Assembly: GCA_963576475.1 (NCBI GenBank)
Contig: OY754981.1
Coordinates: 310,001 to 374,000 of the forward strand
DNA: 64,000 nt
Direction: 5' to 3'
From: Molanna angustata
Taxonomy: Eukaryota > Arthropoda > Insecta > Trichoptera > Molannidae
This document shows positions 1-11,689 of this stretch, piece after piece. Positions within the stretch are counted from its first letter, which is position 1; each line of letters opens with the position of its first letter. Below the pieces are notes generated by a model. The model did not search any database. It saw nothing but the letters and a program-made list of their open reading frames with translations, and was not told the DNA's origin. A program made the translations under genes and the position numbers.

Positions 1-204
1 AAGGCACCCACAGGGCTTGACGACCTGTCTACGGTTGGTTTACGTGATCACTTTATGCGCTTGCGCAACGTTTACCATTTATGTCTTTTTATAGAGTCCC
101 CTTATCAATGTTAGCCCTAGAACAGGTGTACCTAGTTGGGCAGCAGTTATCTATTTTTAATGACGATTATTTAAATGGTGTGAAAAAAAATAAATAAAAA
201 AAAA
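1..204 (+). repeat. Repeat family A, 3' part, cut by window edge
   Basis: This interspersed repeat enters at the window edge. Its first 90 bases match the copy at 9585-9750 (TTTACGTGATCACTTTATGC), and its end (CCTAGTTGGGCAGCAGTTAT) is seen inverted at 17712-17815. It finishes in an A-rich tail of AAAT units, as expected for an element copied through RNA. No open frame of note is present, so it is either a SINE or the non-coding end of a LINE. Membership is clear from the shared sequence; the class is inferred. Confidence 0.7.
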
Positions 205-660
205 TGTAATTTTCGAAAGTTCTATATATTTGAATAATGAGTAACTACCACCTGAAAATAAGTCATTATTACTATTGCCATCTTTGAAGTAACGAAGAAA
301 CCCTTTTGTCGTTTTTTTTGTCATCTATTGAGAGATTGGTTTATTAATTTATTTATTATAAAAAAACTTTGTAGTTGTATAGATTTGATAAATAAATATT
401 TGTAACAATTAAATATATAATTTACTTTTTTTCTATATTCATTTTTATTTTAATAACTTACCTTTATGTAATTGGCTTTTGTCAATTTTGTATAACTGTT
501 GACAATTCGACTACTACGACTTATTTTTTTATTTGTTATGTACTCAAAACTAAGACTATGTCATTTTGGCAAAATTATTTCTTTAATGTTCCATATTATT
601 ACACCCTTTCTTTATTAACTTCTTGTCTGTCTGTACTGGAATTTTGCCATCTATTTTTAA
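205..660. other. AT-rich stretch, nothing recognised
   Basis: Long A and T runs are present, with short open frames that look like chance frames. No repeat match, splice pair or coding bias was seen. Confidence 0.5.
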
Positions 661-663
661 CTA

Positions 664-735
664 ACTTCCCGACAAATTCGAGCTCTACAGCTTTCAGGAT
701 TTGTGTATTCCCGATGACAATGCACGTTCAACCTG
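664..735 (+). repeat. Repeat family B core
   Basis: A shared block, CGAGCTCTACAGCTTTCAGG followed by a conserved CCCGATGACAATGCA segment, recurs on plus at 11309-11380 and on minus at 20905-20962. Divergence between copies is considerable, so this is an old interspersed repeat. The flanking bases (about 545-815) probably belong to it too, but similarity fades. Confidence 0.6.
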
Positions 736-1756
736 TTTCCACCTTGATTGATTCATTTGATATTTTGATAAAATTGAACACTTTTGTATTATATACAGAG
801 TAAACAAAGCTTTGTGTTTTCCGGCTGATACAAAGTCTAGTTTTCAATTCTCGTTAGAATGCTTTTTCGTGCATAGTTTTTAGTTGTTCTGGCAAATTAT
901 TGTATTCACAGTTCTTAGTTCAGGTTTTTCAATGGAAAAACAGTTTAAATCATAATAAGGGTGGGTGCCATCATTTTTTTTTTATTTTCTTGTTAAATGT
1001 TTCGTTCTTCAATTTACGTCTATTACATTATTATCGCTACAATTCATGGCTTGATCTTCAATTTCAACTAAAATATTTAGAGTGCATCTGGTACAACATA
1101 CTTCGTTGACATTATGAATGGGCTGAATAATAATTCTGATAATATTTGGACAAGGGGGAAAGTTTTCATTACATAATATCTCTCCCTCAATCCAAAATTT
1201 GTACAGACCCTTGTGAAGACCATGTGCTCTGTGCTCACGTACCGTGATAGTCGTCAAGCTTCACCGCATACATCACACAACACTGCCCCGGTCAGATGTA
1301 ACAATATCATCATACGATATGTTTGATGTTTATTGTTGGTGTTTTGATGACGTCGTTTCTCACCAAGGTCTCCTGCTGGTACAAATTTTGACGTCTCACA
1401 GAGATAGTCTGCATCATACACACAGGTGTAATGATTATCACAACATTTATAAACAGCATGAGGCAAAACAATCGTTGCAGTCATACCTGCACGTCTTCAT
1501 TTTAAGACATTTAGATCATTTTGCTGATTTTCGCTATTTTCTTGGCTGTTTTTTGAAAACCAGCCCCTAAAGTTTTGTTCTAAAATTGTTTTGCCTATTA
1601 ATCATATTTACCCATAGTTTTATATTCATTACAATTAATTTTCTTTATACTACAACGAAGTTTATACCAATTTTTTTTAATCAATAGCATTGCATAAAGT
1701 ATCTTTGGATTATATTTAAGTTATAGAAAAGAATAAAACACTAGTTTAAGTTACTT
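736..1756. other. Unassigned stretch with two offset minus-strand open frames
   Basis: On the minus strand, 1254-1484 and 1009-1257 are open in two different frames that abut, both with some Cys residues (CDVCGEA and EVCCTRCTLNI). This could be an old frameshifted coding relic or coincidence. No family was recognised and nothing else is seen here. Confidence 0.25.
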
Positions 1757-1830
1757 TGTTTATTTATTACAGACACTAACCGGTATCTGCTTAACGAAGG
1801 ACATCATCAGTTGGATTCTTACAATCCTTT
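1757..1830 (-). mobile_element. Degenerate Penelope-like / hammerhead-like motif
   Basis: Read on minus, the segment has CTGATGA (1810 to 1804), a region that can form a short hairpin, then GATA where a hammerhead has GAAA, and AC...GTC ending at 1772. It is followed by TGTAATAAATAAA. This is the order of a hammerhead core with a 2-bp stem III, as found in Penelope-like retroelements, but the GAAA is broken and stem I is weak. It resembles the better motif at 17611-17647 in layout. Activity is unlikely. Confidence 0.3.
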
Positions 1831-3048
1831 TCTATCAGTGGCTGTGGCTATTGTTATGTAAATTTAATGTGTATTGCTTCTTTGGCAACTACCAGGTACT
1901 ATGTCAAATATTGACTTAACATGCACCCAATAACAAGTTGCCACATTCTGGAGACTTATTATATTAATCGTCTCGCAGATCCTGATTGAAAACACAATTA
2001 ACAATGTATCTTCACCGGGGATAAAACCGGGACTTCTGGGTAAGGATTCAGATATCTAGATAATTGAACCACGAAGGCTGACTATGTATATCAATCTATT
2101 ATGTATAGGTAGTTTAATGGACTTGTTGACATGATTTGAACTTTGAGGCAGTCATAACGCGAACAATTATATAAACATTCTGTTATTTGTATCCATAGAC
2201 AGGTAGCTGTTGATATTATGTTTCATTTTGTATCGAGATAATATTGTTGAAGTCCTTGGCAATAAATAGAATGTGGATCTAAGTAAAGGTTATCGTTTCT
2301 AAAATACGCAAAAATGAAAACACTAAGGCGTTGAGGCGTTGTTACACGCTCTGGGCAATGCATTCCACAACAACTTGTTTCATTGTTTTATAAATAATAA
2401 TGTATAAATTAAACGGACTTATTTTCAATTTTGTAATGTCAAGGACGTAGGAACAATCATTCATATCCCCTATAAACAAATCGTCCAAATATACAAAATT
2501 GATGGTTAGTTTTTCAAATTAAATCAGAAGTAAAAGAGTGTTTGATTTATTGATGAATGCTCTATGACTTGTATGTTACGAAGGATCGTGACCTATCGTG
2601 ACGTTTTTGTATAAATATTCACAAATTTAAATTTCTCATTAGTTTATACGTATGACCTTAAAGTGAGTTCCGTAAACGTTTTGTGCAAATTTTTCTTAGT
2701 TCAAAGACTTCATTTGACTTAAATGAATAATTAGTTTAAAATCAGCAGACACCATTGTTAATTGATTATTATAAAAATGTGTGTCATATATGGATGTGGG
2801 GAGTTGTTCACAGTATTATATCACTCAGATACTTCTCATATGGGGGATGAAATCTCCAAATAATAACTCCGCATAGAATACAATGTCTTTCTGTTCTAGA
2901 CATGCTACCTGTATAGCCGTATATCGTAATGGCCGCACCATTTATACTGTGCATCCATCTATTTCACACACTGTTGTCTCTTTTATCCGTAATAAATTTA
3001 CACAGATACTACAATAAAGAGCTCTTAAAGCTACTCCTCGTGCCATGT
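1831..3048. other. AT-rich stretch, nothing recognised
   Basis: Only short chance frames are seen. There is no clear repeat similarity to other parts of the window. Confidence 0.5.
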
Positions 3049-3102
3049 ATTCTTTGTCATTCTTACTAGCGCTCTGTGAAGCTAGTAAGAATGACAAAGA
3101 AT
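3049..3102. repeat. Perfect 22-bp inverted repeat, 10-nt loop
   Basis: The arms 3049-3070 and 3081-3102 are exact reverse complements (for example TCATTCTTACTAGC and GCTAGTAAGAATGA) around the loop GCTCTGTGAA. It could be a remnant of a fold-back insertion or a templated-insertion scar. No target duplication is evident. Confidence 0.75.
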
Positions 3103-3460
3103 GCATTCCGTTTTCAGTCCCCATATGCGGAGCGGGTGGAAGTAGACATAGCTATCTAGCTAGATACTACAAAAATATGTATTTAAGAATCTGATAAGTT
3201 ACACAAATTGAATGACCTATTTCGGATTGGTCCAATAAAAACTTTCGATTGTGAATGTTTGTGAGTTTTGTGTCATTTGATTTCTTTTACGGTACAATGG
3301 AGTTCACAAATATCAATCCTAGCAAAATTGACGCAATTAAATTACACATCTGCTTATTTTTCTATCTTCTGTTATAAAATGTGAGACTATTGTTAAAAAA
3401 TAGTTTAAATAAAATCGTAGAACCAATTTTTCGAATTGAATTTACGATTATACGATTAGG

Positions 3461-3530
3461 TGGTTGACTGGTAGAGATTGCCTGCGGGCAATAAGTCCGC
3501 CACGTTGTATCATTCAATAAAAGTATTTTA
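3461..3530 (+). repeat. SINE 3' region, family C
   Basis: The phrase TGGTAGAGATTGCCTGCGGG, then CAATAAGTCCGCC, is the characteristic end of a lepidopteran-type SINE. A related piece lies at 17239-17279 and a weaker one near 9458. The tRNA-like head is missing, so the copy is 5'-truncated. Confidence 0.55.
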
Positions 3531-3549
3531 TTATTATAATTATTATAAT

Positions 3550-3732
3550 GCCGTTCGGTTTTTGTGCGGGCGTCCTGGGTTCGATTCCCAGCAGAGGAGA
3601 AATTTATTTAAATTTATTTCTCACACAAATATTGCTTCTCTGGGCTGGAAACACTGATTAGTTGGAAGAAATTGCCATACGTTAATAAACTCGCCACTTG
3701 CGCAGGGTGCAAGGAAGTGTTCATTATTATTA
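3550..3732 (+). mobile_element. tRNA-derived SINE, family D (5'-truncated)
   Basis: It has a pol III B-box (GGGTTCGATTCCC, about 3578-3590) followed by a body shared almost base for base with the fuller copy at 19984-20195 (AAATTTATTTCTCACACAAA..., ...CGCAGGGTGCAAGGAAGTG). It ends in (ATT)n. The A-box end is lost in this copy. SINEs of this type encode no protein and depend on a LINE reverse transcriptase. Confidence 0.85.
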
Positions 3733-5820
3733 GGTATTACTCACAATTTTTGTAATATATTTAACTTATTTTTCGAAACACTGTGGAAATCTATATTAAT
3801 TAATAAAGAAAATTCTGGTACAAAAGAAAACTTGCTTTATTCCACTTCACATTATTCGCTGTTTTGATGGAATGATTGTTTCTTATATCATGGATAAATT
3901 GTACTATCAAACTGTAAATGAGCTATTTGCTTCCCTACAATAAATAAAATACAATCGCTGTGTAGATTTATGTATAAACGATTTTCTCTTTCTTTCGACA
4001 TACCTGAATCTACTGGCACTTTTGCCCAGAAGATTTCTCTTCTGAAATACATATTGATTAATAATTAATCACTAGACGAGTTTGTTCCAAAAATAGCGTA
4101 AACTTTTTGTGTGTTACGAAGGAACTTCAACAGCAACACTAAATAGTATCAAAACTTTATTTTATTTTTAGTTTGCTAACAATATTTTGGGCAACGAATA
4201 TCCAACATAGAACCGTTCATTAACAAACCATCGAAACTACGAAAAATACAGACATTTGGTGTAAAATTGTTATGAAATGAGAGTCAGTGATGCCCTAAGC
4301 AGGTCACGGTGATTGGCGCTCGGTACATTTCATCTATTTGAATTATTTATATTTCATTCAACTCTAATCCATTTCCGCTATAATTTTTTGTGGTCTGTAG
4401 AGAGTCGGGTCCGAGAAAAAAACATTGGTTAATTTATTAATAGTTTCCTGGGTTTGTCACAAAGCGTGAACAAGACAAGACTTTCATCATATCTTGGGCG
4501 TTATTAATCAACTTGACTTGAATCGATGCATGAATGAAATGTTTCTTTCTCAGCCGCTGCTCATCTTTCGGTCTATAATCAAGAACATTGAAATAAATAC
4601 ATTCAACTATAGTAGTTCATATTGTAACACTCAGGCATGCGGGTTTAGTAGCCTCGAAGAACATGCTTTCATACTTTTCTCTCATAGATACGGCACCTTT
4701 TTGTTTTCAGAGAATTCCCTCCAGAGAACGTGGTCACTTTTCTGATGCCCTATATACATGGACCCGAAGCCGTCGAAATTCCTCGAGTGTGAATCTCGAT
4801 TTTCCCTAATTGATTGGTGGCAGCAGCGATATATTATTTTTAACACTCTTCATAACTTGGGTAAATCATATTTTCAATATTAGAGATATCATCGTGAGTT
4901 TTCCTTGTTTTCGCAGTATAATAATTACTCGCTTCATACATCCGGACATGGTATTTGTCGTGTCTTATTTTTCATCTTTAGCGTGTCTCCGATTTTAAAT
5001 GACTTTTGTTGAAATTCACAGGTAAATAATAATGTCAAATTTTGCAGAGTTGTCGTCAGTAATTATGTCCGTCATTATAACAGTTTCTTCTCTCAAGGTG
5101 TTAATACAAGTTATTAAGAAACATGCGATCTCCGTCTTGACAAGATGTTACTGTACATTATATGTTTCTTATTTTTTTCAATGTTTCTTTTATTTCTGTT
5201 TAAGAATCATAATCCCCTCAACGAATCAAATGACGGATGAAACCATGAAGAGATTCATAGATAGAAACTAGACAGAGTAATTGAAAAATAGTAGAAACCT
5301 CTACAATGTTGGAAGACAACAAAGAAAAAAAAAGTATTTGCTTTTTCCAATCCTTATTTAAATGTTTTCACTTAAAACGATCGCTCAAGTATATCATTAT
5401 TATTGTTTGTTAAGCTTATCTAACGTTAGTATGGTTCACTGTCGACTGCAAAAAATAATGTCATATCGTGTGCAAACTTACTTTGGAATGTCGTTTGTAA
5501 ATAGCTTTTAATCTACGTAATTGTAACGAATGGTTTAGTGTATGTTTGTTTTAGCAATCGCTAATGTTGATTCTTGTGATAAGGCTGCAATGTCATGGAG
5601 TACCTACTTTAAATGTAAATTTTTCAGTCTCTTGAATTTAAATATAGTTACTTACTTCAAAATAAGAGCCGAATTAATACAAGAAGATCGCGAAGTTCGA
5701 GTAAACTTGAAGAAGAACTGCTTCACTTGACTCCCAACCAATCCCAGGGGTTGAAATTGAAGTAGAATATGGAATGTTATTGTAATAGTAAGAGTAGTTT
5801 AATTGTGAATTAGAAAAAAA
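3733..5820. other. AT-rich stretch, nothing recognised
   Basis: Several chance frames use TTG starts and have no coding character. A pyrimidine tract ending in CGCAG at 4915 and CACAG|GTAAAT at 5021-5022 bracket about 106 bases, but every frame is stopped, so no exon is claimed. A phrase near 4237 (CTACGAAAAATACA) recurs at 42968. Confidence 0.4.
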
Positions 5821-6240
5821 TAAATACATGACAATGTCACTAACGGGGTAAGCATGGAGAATCGAACATCTGTTGTTCAAGCTTGTTACATTTTCCTCTT
5901 TCATTATATCATTCACATGGTCGAGCAATCCTTTTCTTGGACGGCCCCAACCTCTCATTCCATTCCTGTCCGTATTTTATATTTTCTTCCTTATATGATC
6001 CTCATTCATTCTCCCCGTGTAGCCAAACCATCTCAATGTATTCACTTTCATTCTATTGATGACATCTTTCATTATTTTACGTTCTTTCCTAATTTCCTCA
6101 TTTCTTATTCTGACGTGCATCTTTTTGTTACATATTCTTCTCTACATATTCATTTCAACTGCATTTATTCTGCTTTCATGCGTCTTCTGAATAAATTCGT
6201 CAAACAATGCGATGACAATATATTGCGCCGTATCTTATCT
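5821..6240 (-). mobile_element. LINE family E, C-terminal coding remnant and 3' end
   Basis: On minus the frames read VNTLRWFGYTGRMNEDH, then GRPRKGLLDHVNDIMKEE, then HAYPVSD. This is the region after the reverse transcriptase of an insect non-LTR retrotransposon, ending in the CCCCGTTAGTGACAT-type 3' segment. Stops and frame changes break it. Other copies of the family lie at 8256, 22577, 34990, 41691, 49255, 54290 and 62400. Like them it keeps only its 3' end, as 5' truncation during target-primed reverse transcription predicts. Confidence 0.8.
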
Positions 6241-6244
6241 TATA

Positions 6245-6720
6245 CCATCTTTGAAGATTAGCGTTGATAAATATTAAATCATTATTTATCTATGCAAGCA
6301 GATTACGAAGACGACTGTTTTAAAGTTAGTTTAACCTGCACTGATGAGGTTGATGGCCTCACAGCTCAAATTGGACAACTTTATGTCGATGAATGGCAAG
6401 TTCATTTTACCAAATAGAATAGGCCAACCCACACGAACGTTTATTTAACCGTTCCTGTTTGTTGAATAATAAACACCACTTCATCATCATCTTGCAAAAA
6501 TGTTTAACACATAAATAATATAATATGAACCATCGTATTTGGTTATTACAGACATTATGTATTATAAAAACCCGCCTTTCATCGAGGGGTATTGAAGAAA
6601 AATTCACTTATCTATCTATCGGGCTCTGGGATTGAACATATTGCATGTCATTAACTATTCCACTCACATTACTTAAACCCTCAGCTCTACGTTGAAATTC
6701 TTTCGTCGAAACTAAAATAA
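6245..6720. other. AT-rich stretch, nothing recognised
   Basis: No coding or repeat signal was recognised. Confidence 0.4.
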
Positions 6721-6925
6721 TTATTCTTCTTGTGCTGATCTTAACAGAGGTTCACAACCATCACGATCCTGCGCCAACCCAATAAGTGACGCCGCTTTTG
6801 AAATTTTTGTCTTTCCTCTATCTTTCCTTCTACTATGAGTTTATGAAAGGCATGCTTATCTCAATGGAATATGTAGTCAAAGTTTGGAGCTTTGCGTCTC
6901 TTGGCTGTGGTCAGCAACTCTCTCT
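6721..6925 (-). mobile_element. LINE family F, degenerate C-terminus
   Basis: On minus, with frame changes, it reads AFHKLIVEGKIEERQKF and then LIGLAQDRDGCEPLLRSAQEE. The GKIE and AQDRDG phrases are typical of the C-terminus of a widespread insect LINE group. Related but differently damaged copies are at 35195-35398 (plus) and 48826-48935 (minus). The end carries GAAGAA-like bases. It is non-functional. Confidence 0.6.
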
Positions 6926-7824
6926 CTTTACGTCATATTCAAAACTTTTTCGTTGAAGACCATCAATCCTGTACATTCGTATCTCTAATAATTTGTACGA
7001 GTAATTAAAATAATATTGTTTCTTGTTTTTGTCTTTATGATCTTCTAATGCTTTGGCTACATACTTGTCTTAAGGACATATTCTGACGATTTACTAGATT
7101 TATGCATCATTGTAAATTATCTTGAGATGCTAGCAAAATAATATGCAATAACAAAATTTCAAATGATAATAATTCTCTCATGCAGATACTAAACATTTTA
7201 AATAATAAGGTTCTCTGGATGTCACAATTCTACCCTTATACTATTTTTTATTAACATATAATATGTAGGTACCTATACAATATCTTCTTAGAGATACGCA
7301 AAATATTAAGAACATACAGGATTTCCTTTTGTGATAATCTTATTTTTTTTATAGATTAAGTTATTTTTAGACTGAATTTCTAATCTGCCTGCGATATTAA
7401 TTTTGTCGGCCGACACCGACGTTGCCATAATATATATTACTAAAAACAATCCACTGCTTATGTTTTAATTAGTGTATTTTTATTGTGTGTTTAACTTCTG
7501 CCGTGCTATTGATCTATATTAATTTTCCTCATACTCGTCATGAAAATATTGAATTAAAAGTGGATTTGGATACAGTCTTTGATGTAAAGTATTGTGTATT
7601 TATATTCCATTCATTTTTATTTAAAACGTATTTTTATTTTCAATTGACATTATATGTATTATTCTGTATCACTTTGGTGCGCCAGAAATATTTATAGATA
7701 TAGGATATTTCTTTTGCAAGGGTTCGCAATAATTGTCTTTTGTCCAAGGCCCTGAAGAATACTTTGCTCGCCACTTTAAGCTTTCTTGTTACGATGAGCC
7801 GAAATAATTATAACGACTACAGAA
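6926..7824. other. AT-rich stretch, nothing recognised
   Basis: No repeat match or coding region was seen. The frame 7485-7697 (plus, 70 codons) is hydrophobic and AT-driven, and looks like a chance frame. Confidence 0.4.
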
Positions 7825-8240
7825 TTGTATTTATTTTTTTGACATAATTCTCTTCTTCTCGGTTGCAATCCTAGGATTGATCTCCACGTAGCTATTACAG
7901 CACATGTCGTCGATCACCTGGTCCATGTAGCTGTTTCTTGGTCGGCCTCTATGGTTGCTATCCTCCACCATTCCCTCCGCGATGGCTATGAGCAGACCCG
8001 GGTGCCTCGTGTTATGGCCTATCCAGTTGGATCGTCGTTGGACGATGTTTTTGAGGAGTTGCCTTGTTTCCCCGGCTCTACTCAGCACCTCACAGTTTTA
8101 GATGTGGTCCGACCAGTGGATCTTCAACATGCACCTGTAGCACCACATCTCGAATGCAGACAGGCATTATTTTTACCTTCTGACCTATGGTCCATGTCTC
8201 ACAGGCATATAGCAAGACACTCTAGACAAAGGTCTTAATG
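7825..8240 (-). mobile_element. LINE family G, C-terminal coding remnant
   Basis: The minus frame ending at 7831 gives SRAGETRQLLKNIVQRRSNW, IGHNTRHPGLLIAIAEGMVE, RGRPRNSYMDQVIDDM. This is the post-RT region of an insect LINE, in which a GHxxRHPGLL segment is followed by RGRPR and a Trp/Tyr-containing DD motif. Upstream codons to about 8235 (ACETW/MWCYR-like residues) continue it with frameshifts. The 3' end is AT-rich (AAATAAATACAAT). The 5' end abuts another LINE tail at 8256, a nested arrangement. Confidence 0.8.
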
Positions 8241-8255
8241 AGATTTATTATATAA

Positions 8256-8335
8256 TACATACATACATACCATCACGCCATGTCCCTCACGGGGTAAGCA
8301 TGAAGAAACGAACGCCACTTACTTTTATCTTGACA
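8256..8335 (-). mobile_element. LINE family E 3' end with (GTAT)n tail
   Basis: On minus it reads ...TACCCCGTGAGGGACATGGC, GTGATGGTATG and then TATG repeats. This is the terminal sequence of family E, heavily 5'-truncated. The GTGATGGTATG terminus is shared with the repeat-J family (see 29810). Confidence 0.75.
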
Positions 8336-8339
8336 TACA

Positions 8340-8815
8340 TTCATAGCCTTGTCAACATTCATAATTATTATTCATTTAATATTCCAGGAGAGGAGTATCA
8401 ACTTGTTATGTATAATCAGAATCAGTTTACATGTACTATCGTTTTCGTTATAAATTGTATTCAGGTATACCTAACCATATTTATTTATTTATTCAAAATC
8501 CACAACAACCATACAAAAAAATTACAACAATACAATAGTGAAACATAAAATACAACAAAAAATATGAAAAATAGACAATTTAGTATATATTGGCACTGAC
8601 AAAAGGATTACAATCTATCAGTACCAACATCCAGTGGATAAGAACTATTCCACTAAGCATATGCAGGCTAAAGCTATTGGGATTTTTCGATTTTTGCTAT
8701 GTGTAATAGATTTATAGGTATATGTGTAGACATATAGTTGTATGTATGTGTTTTTGTATTATGTACTCTTTGTACCAAAAATTGTATTGGTTAAATAAAA
8801 AACCTTTACCTTTAC
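8340..8815. other. AT-rich stretch, possible minus-strand retroelement tail
   Basis: A TTTATTTATTTATTC block at about 8480 may be the tail of a minus-strand insertion. Otherwise nothing is recognised. Confidence 0.3.
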
Positions 8816-8954
8816 TCGGCGGTGCGAGCTGCGGAGGGCAGAGAGGACTGGAAGCGACTAGTTCTGTCCATTAGCGGCCCCATAGATCACGACCCTCAGC
8901 ATTGAGGAAACGAAGAAGAAGAAGAGAGAGAAAAGAGAATAAAAAAAAAAAAAA
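8816..8954 (+). mobile_element. LINE family H, C-terminus, GAA tail and poly(A)
   Basis: The bases encode AVRAAEGREDWKRLVLSISG and PIDHD, nearly identical to 24329-24404. The coding end is followed by (GAA)n-like repeats and a 15-base A run. RAAEGREDW matches the (A)-(D/E)R-x-W signature of LINE C-termini. The high similarity between the two copies suggests comparatively recent activity. Confidence 0.8.
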
Positions 8955-9584
8955 TTACTGCCTGCTAAATGTTTCTCGGTTAACATGTCGTTAATTATTA
9001 TTCTCGGCGATTCTTCACCCGATTTGAAGTATCTATCTTGTTTTAAGTGGCACACCGTAAAGCGTTCGTTTAAAATGAAAATCTCTGTCGCTAGATAAAT
9101 GTTACGCCGCCGATGATTTAGTTAAACTTTCGTCTAAAACAAATTTGTTTTACTTGTTCATACATTCATGTTATGTTGATCGAGTATCATATAAAATTTT
9201 CACCGTTTATATTCCGTGTAAATATCAATCAGTTATTTAGAATGTAAATTATTTAGGTACTAACTGTAGGTACGGTACGGCTGCTTGGTTTTGATCGGTG
9301 GAATAATGTGATTATGATTTGAACGCAGGTGTCGAGTTTTACATATTTCATTTCATAACCTGTTTGTTTATTTCTGAAGGTAGATTAATCAATTCGTTCG
9401 GAAAGTCTTTTCGTTTTTGTCCCAACAGATTTGTACTTTATTTGTATTTTTTCACAATTGGTTGGTTGAAAGAAATTGCAATCCAGCTAGAAACTTGCAA
9501 CTAAACTCGTAACGGGCGTAAGGAAATAAATGTAAAATAAATAAATTAAATAATTGCTATGTAAGCCGCATTGCCATTAAATAC
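8955..9584. other. Mostly unassigned, weak SINE-like end
   Basis: At 9458-9525, TTGGTTGAAAGAAATTGCA and AACTAAACTCG resemble the tail of SINE family D. The rest is unrecognised AT-rich sequence. Confidence 0.35.
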
Positions 9585-9755
9585 TTGTGAAAATATTTTT
9601 ATTGACAATAACATCTCAATAGAGACGAAATTGGGATATTATAGAAGAACCAGGAACTCAGGCACCCAGCTGATGACAGGGCCAACGACCTGTCATCGGC
9701 TGGTTTACGTGATCACTTTATGCGCTTGCGCAACGTTCACCAATTATGCATTTAT
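9585..9755 (+). repeat. Repeat family A, 5' and middle part
   Basis: It contains ATCTCAATAGAGACGAA, then AGAACCAGGAACTCAGG, then ACCTGTCATCGGCTGG and TTTACGTGATCACTTTATGC. The first half matches the arms of the 57844-58057 palindrome and the minus-strand copy at about 40940-41115. The second half matches the window start. Together these copies outline one family. Confidence 0.75.
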
Positions 9756-9959
9756 TGTGAAAATGTTCGTTTGATTCGGGGAAATATTTATTTGTATTTG
9801 CCATTAAATATGGAAAATCAAAAGCAGCAGTTTCGGTAGATAATATTTTTTATTTATTTTCTTATTTATAACATACCTTGTGGTACCTATTGTAATGTTT
9901 GTTAATGAGACTTATCTTTGTATAAAAATGATGGATACTATGTAAGAATGAACATGTCC

Positions 9960-10085
9960 TTGTAGTAACATAGTCATACATACTCTAAATAAAGTCTAAA
10001 TACTTTTACCAAAGGTGAACGAAATCGGTCGTGGCAGGATTCGAACTCACGGTCACTGGTATGGTAGAAATTGTAGGCAGGCCAT
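9960..10085 (-). mobile_element. tRNA-derived SINE, family I
   Basis: On minus a B-box-like GAGTTCGAATCCTGCC is followed by ACGACCGATTTCGTTCACC, shared with 21393 and 25061 on plus. The 5' tRNA-like part is diverged. The body runs into a TAAAGTATTTAGAC tail. Confidence 0.75.
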
Positions 10086-11308
10086 TCTGCATACGGCTCA
10101 GTAGGTAGCGTATTGAAGTACCTACTTGTCAGATTGTAAATAGATATACCTACGTTTTAATATACACAGCATATTTATTTGGATTATCTCCCCTACACTA
10201 ATAGTAAGACAATACAACTTGATATCCGTGCACAACCCCCAACATAATATATCACAGTGTCACAGCGGGTATAAATAATAAACGAATTTTAAAACATAAA
10301 ATCCTTTATAATAAAGTATTTTTTTCTAATATCGAAAAGGTTAAAAGTTGATGTTGTTCAAGCAAGAAAAAAATAACTCGATGGTGTATTGAAAGAGCGT
10401 CAGCTCCAAAACTGATTTGTAAAATTTCATTCCAACAATAAATATTGATGTTGAAAATACACCGCGTTCTGGAAGGCCATTTGAATTGACGTGAACGAAT
10501 TAATTAATCGATGTGAACGATATTACCTTCCGAACAATCCAATAATATAATTCAATATTGTATGCAAGTCTTGCTATGGCTCTGATGTTTATAGGGTCGT
10601 GTAATTTATTCGTATTTCAATACATATCAAAATCACATATCAATAATTATTTTGTGTAGGTACTACATTACATATCAACTTGTTGTATGACAACCCTTTC
10701 ATTAACGTGTCATGCTCTTGTTGGACCTTGATACTGTTTTGATGCAGAAGTTGTTGAGCGGATTGGTATTATTGTGTGTTATTTTATTTTATTTTTATTT
10801 TCATTAGGAAAACATACAGCAGTAAACATAAAATCAAACTATAAGAACACTTAATTAATAAAAATACTGCCAAGACAGTTTCCACAAGCAATTATTTAAA
10901 GCAAAAAGCACAGACCGGTACATAGGTATCTACTTATTAAAAAAGAAAACAATTATATCACATACAAAAAAACATATTTGGTTATAAAAAGTGGGAATAG
11001 GAAATAGGGAAAGGGAGAAGACGGACAGGGAGAGCAAATCTCATATACACCTACATATGTATAAAACAGAAATAATGCTGAATAAGACGAAACCACTATT
11101 CACTGCCGCAAATTACGCGCATTACCTCGCGGCGAAACTGATTAATAGGTGAGTCAAATAAATCTATATAAACTATTTAAAACTTCGATCGTCATAATAT
11201 TGAGTACCTACTCGGGATGTATTGTTTTTGATGCAGTTTTGAAAAATGGTGCTGTCAAAATTTTCACAAATTCGTTTATATTATTTTCATCCATTCAATT
11301 AATTTCAA
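10086..11308. other. AT-rich stretch, possible retroelement tail
   Basis: A TTTTATTTTATTTTTATTTT block at about 10780, followed by ATTAGGAAAACATACAGC, looks like the 3' end of a minus-strand retroelement. No protein-coding signal was recognised. Confidence 0.3.
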
Positions 11309-11380
11309 ACTTCCCGACCAGTTTGAGCTCTAAAACTTTCAGAATTTATCTATTCCCGATGAAAATTTCAGCTTGATTCA
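11309..11380 (+). repeat. Repeat family B core, second copy
   Basis: It shares TTCCCGAC, TTTGAGCTCTA and TATTCCCGATGA with the copy at 664-735, with many substitutions. Confidence 0.5.
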
Positions 11381-11497
11381 TTATTATATGACTCTTGATT
11401 TATATGTATTTTATTCAAAGTAAACAATATTAAATTAAACGAGGAGTATTTTTTTTTCGTGAGAAAACTTTGAAAATGATGTTCACAAATTTTTGAC

Positions 11498-11680
11498 TCA
11501 TAGATACTGAGTTAAATTTTGTTAGCTGACCCATAGGTATCTACTGAGTTAAATTTTGTCAGCTGACATAGGTACTGAATTGTATTTAGTCGTCTTAACC
11601 ATAGGTACTGAGTTAAATTTTGTCTGCTGACCCCTAGGTAGGTACTGAGTAAGCTGAACCGTAGGTACTGAGTTAAGTTC
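11498..11680 (+). repeat. Degenerate tandem repeat, about 35-50 bp units
   Basis: The phrase TAGGTACTGAGTTAAATTTT, joined to GTCAGCTGACC-like bases, recurs about five times with indels. Units vary in length, so this is an eroded minisatellite rather than a recent array. It holds no coding content. Confidence 0.8.
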
Positions 11681-11689
11681 TTTCTATAT

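Noticed and set aside
4916..5021. An exon between CGCAG and CACAG|GTAAAT
   Set aside because: All three frames contain stops and the donor is only moderate; it is no better than chance in this AT-rich DNA.
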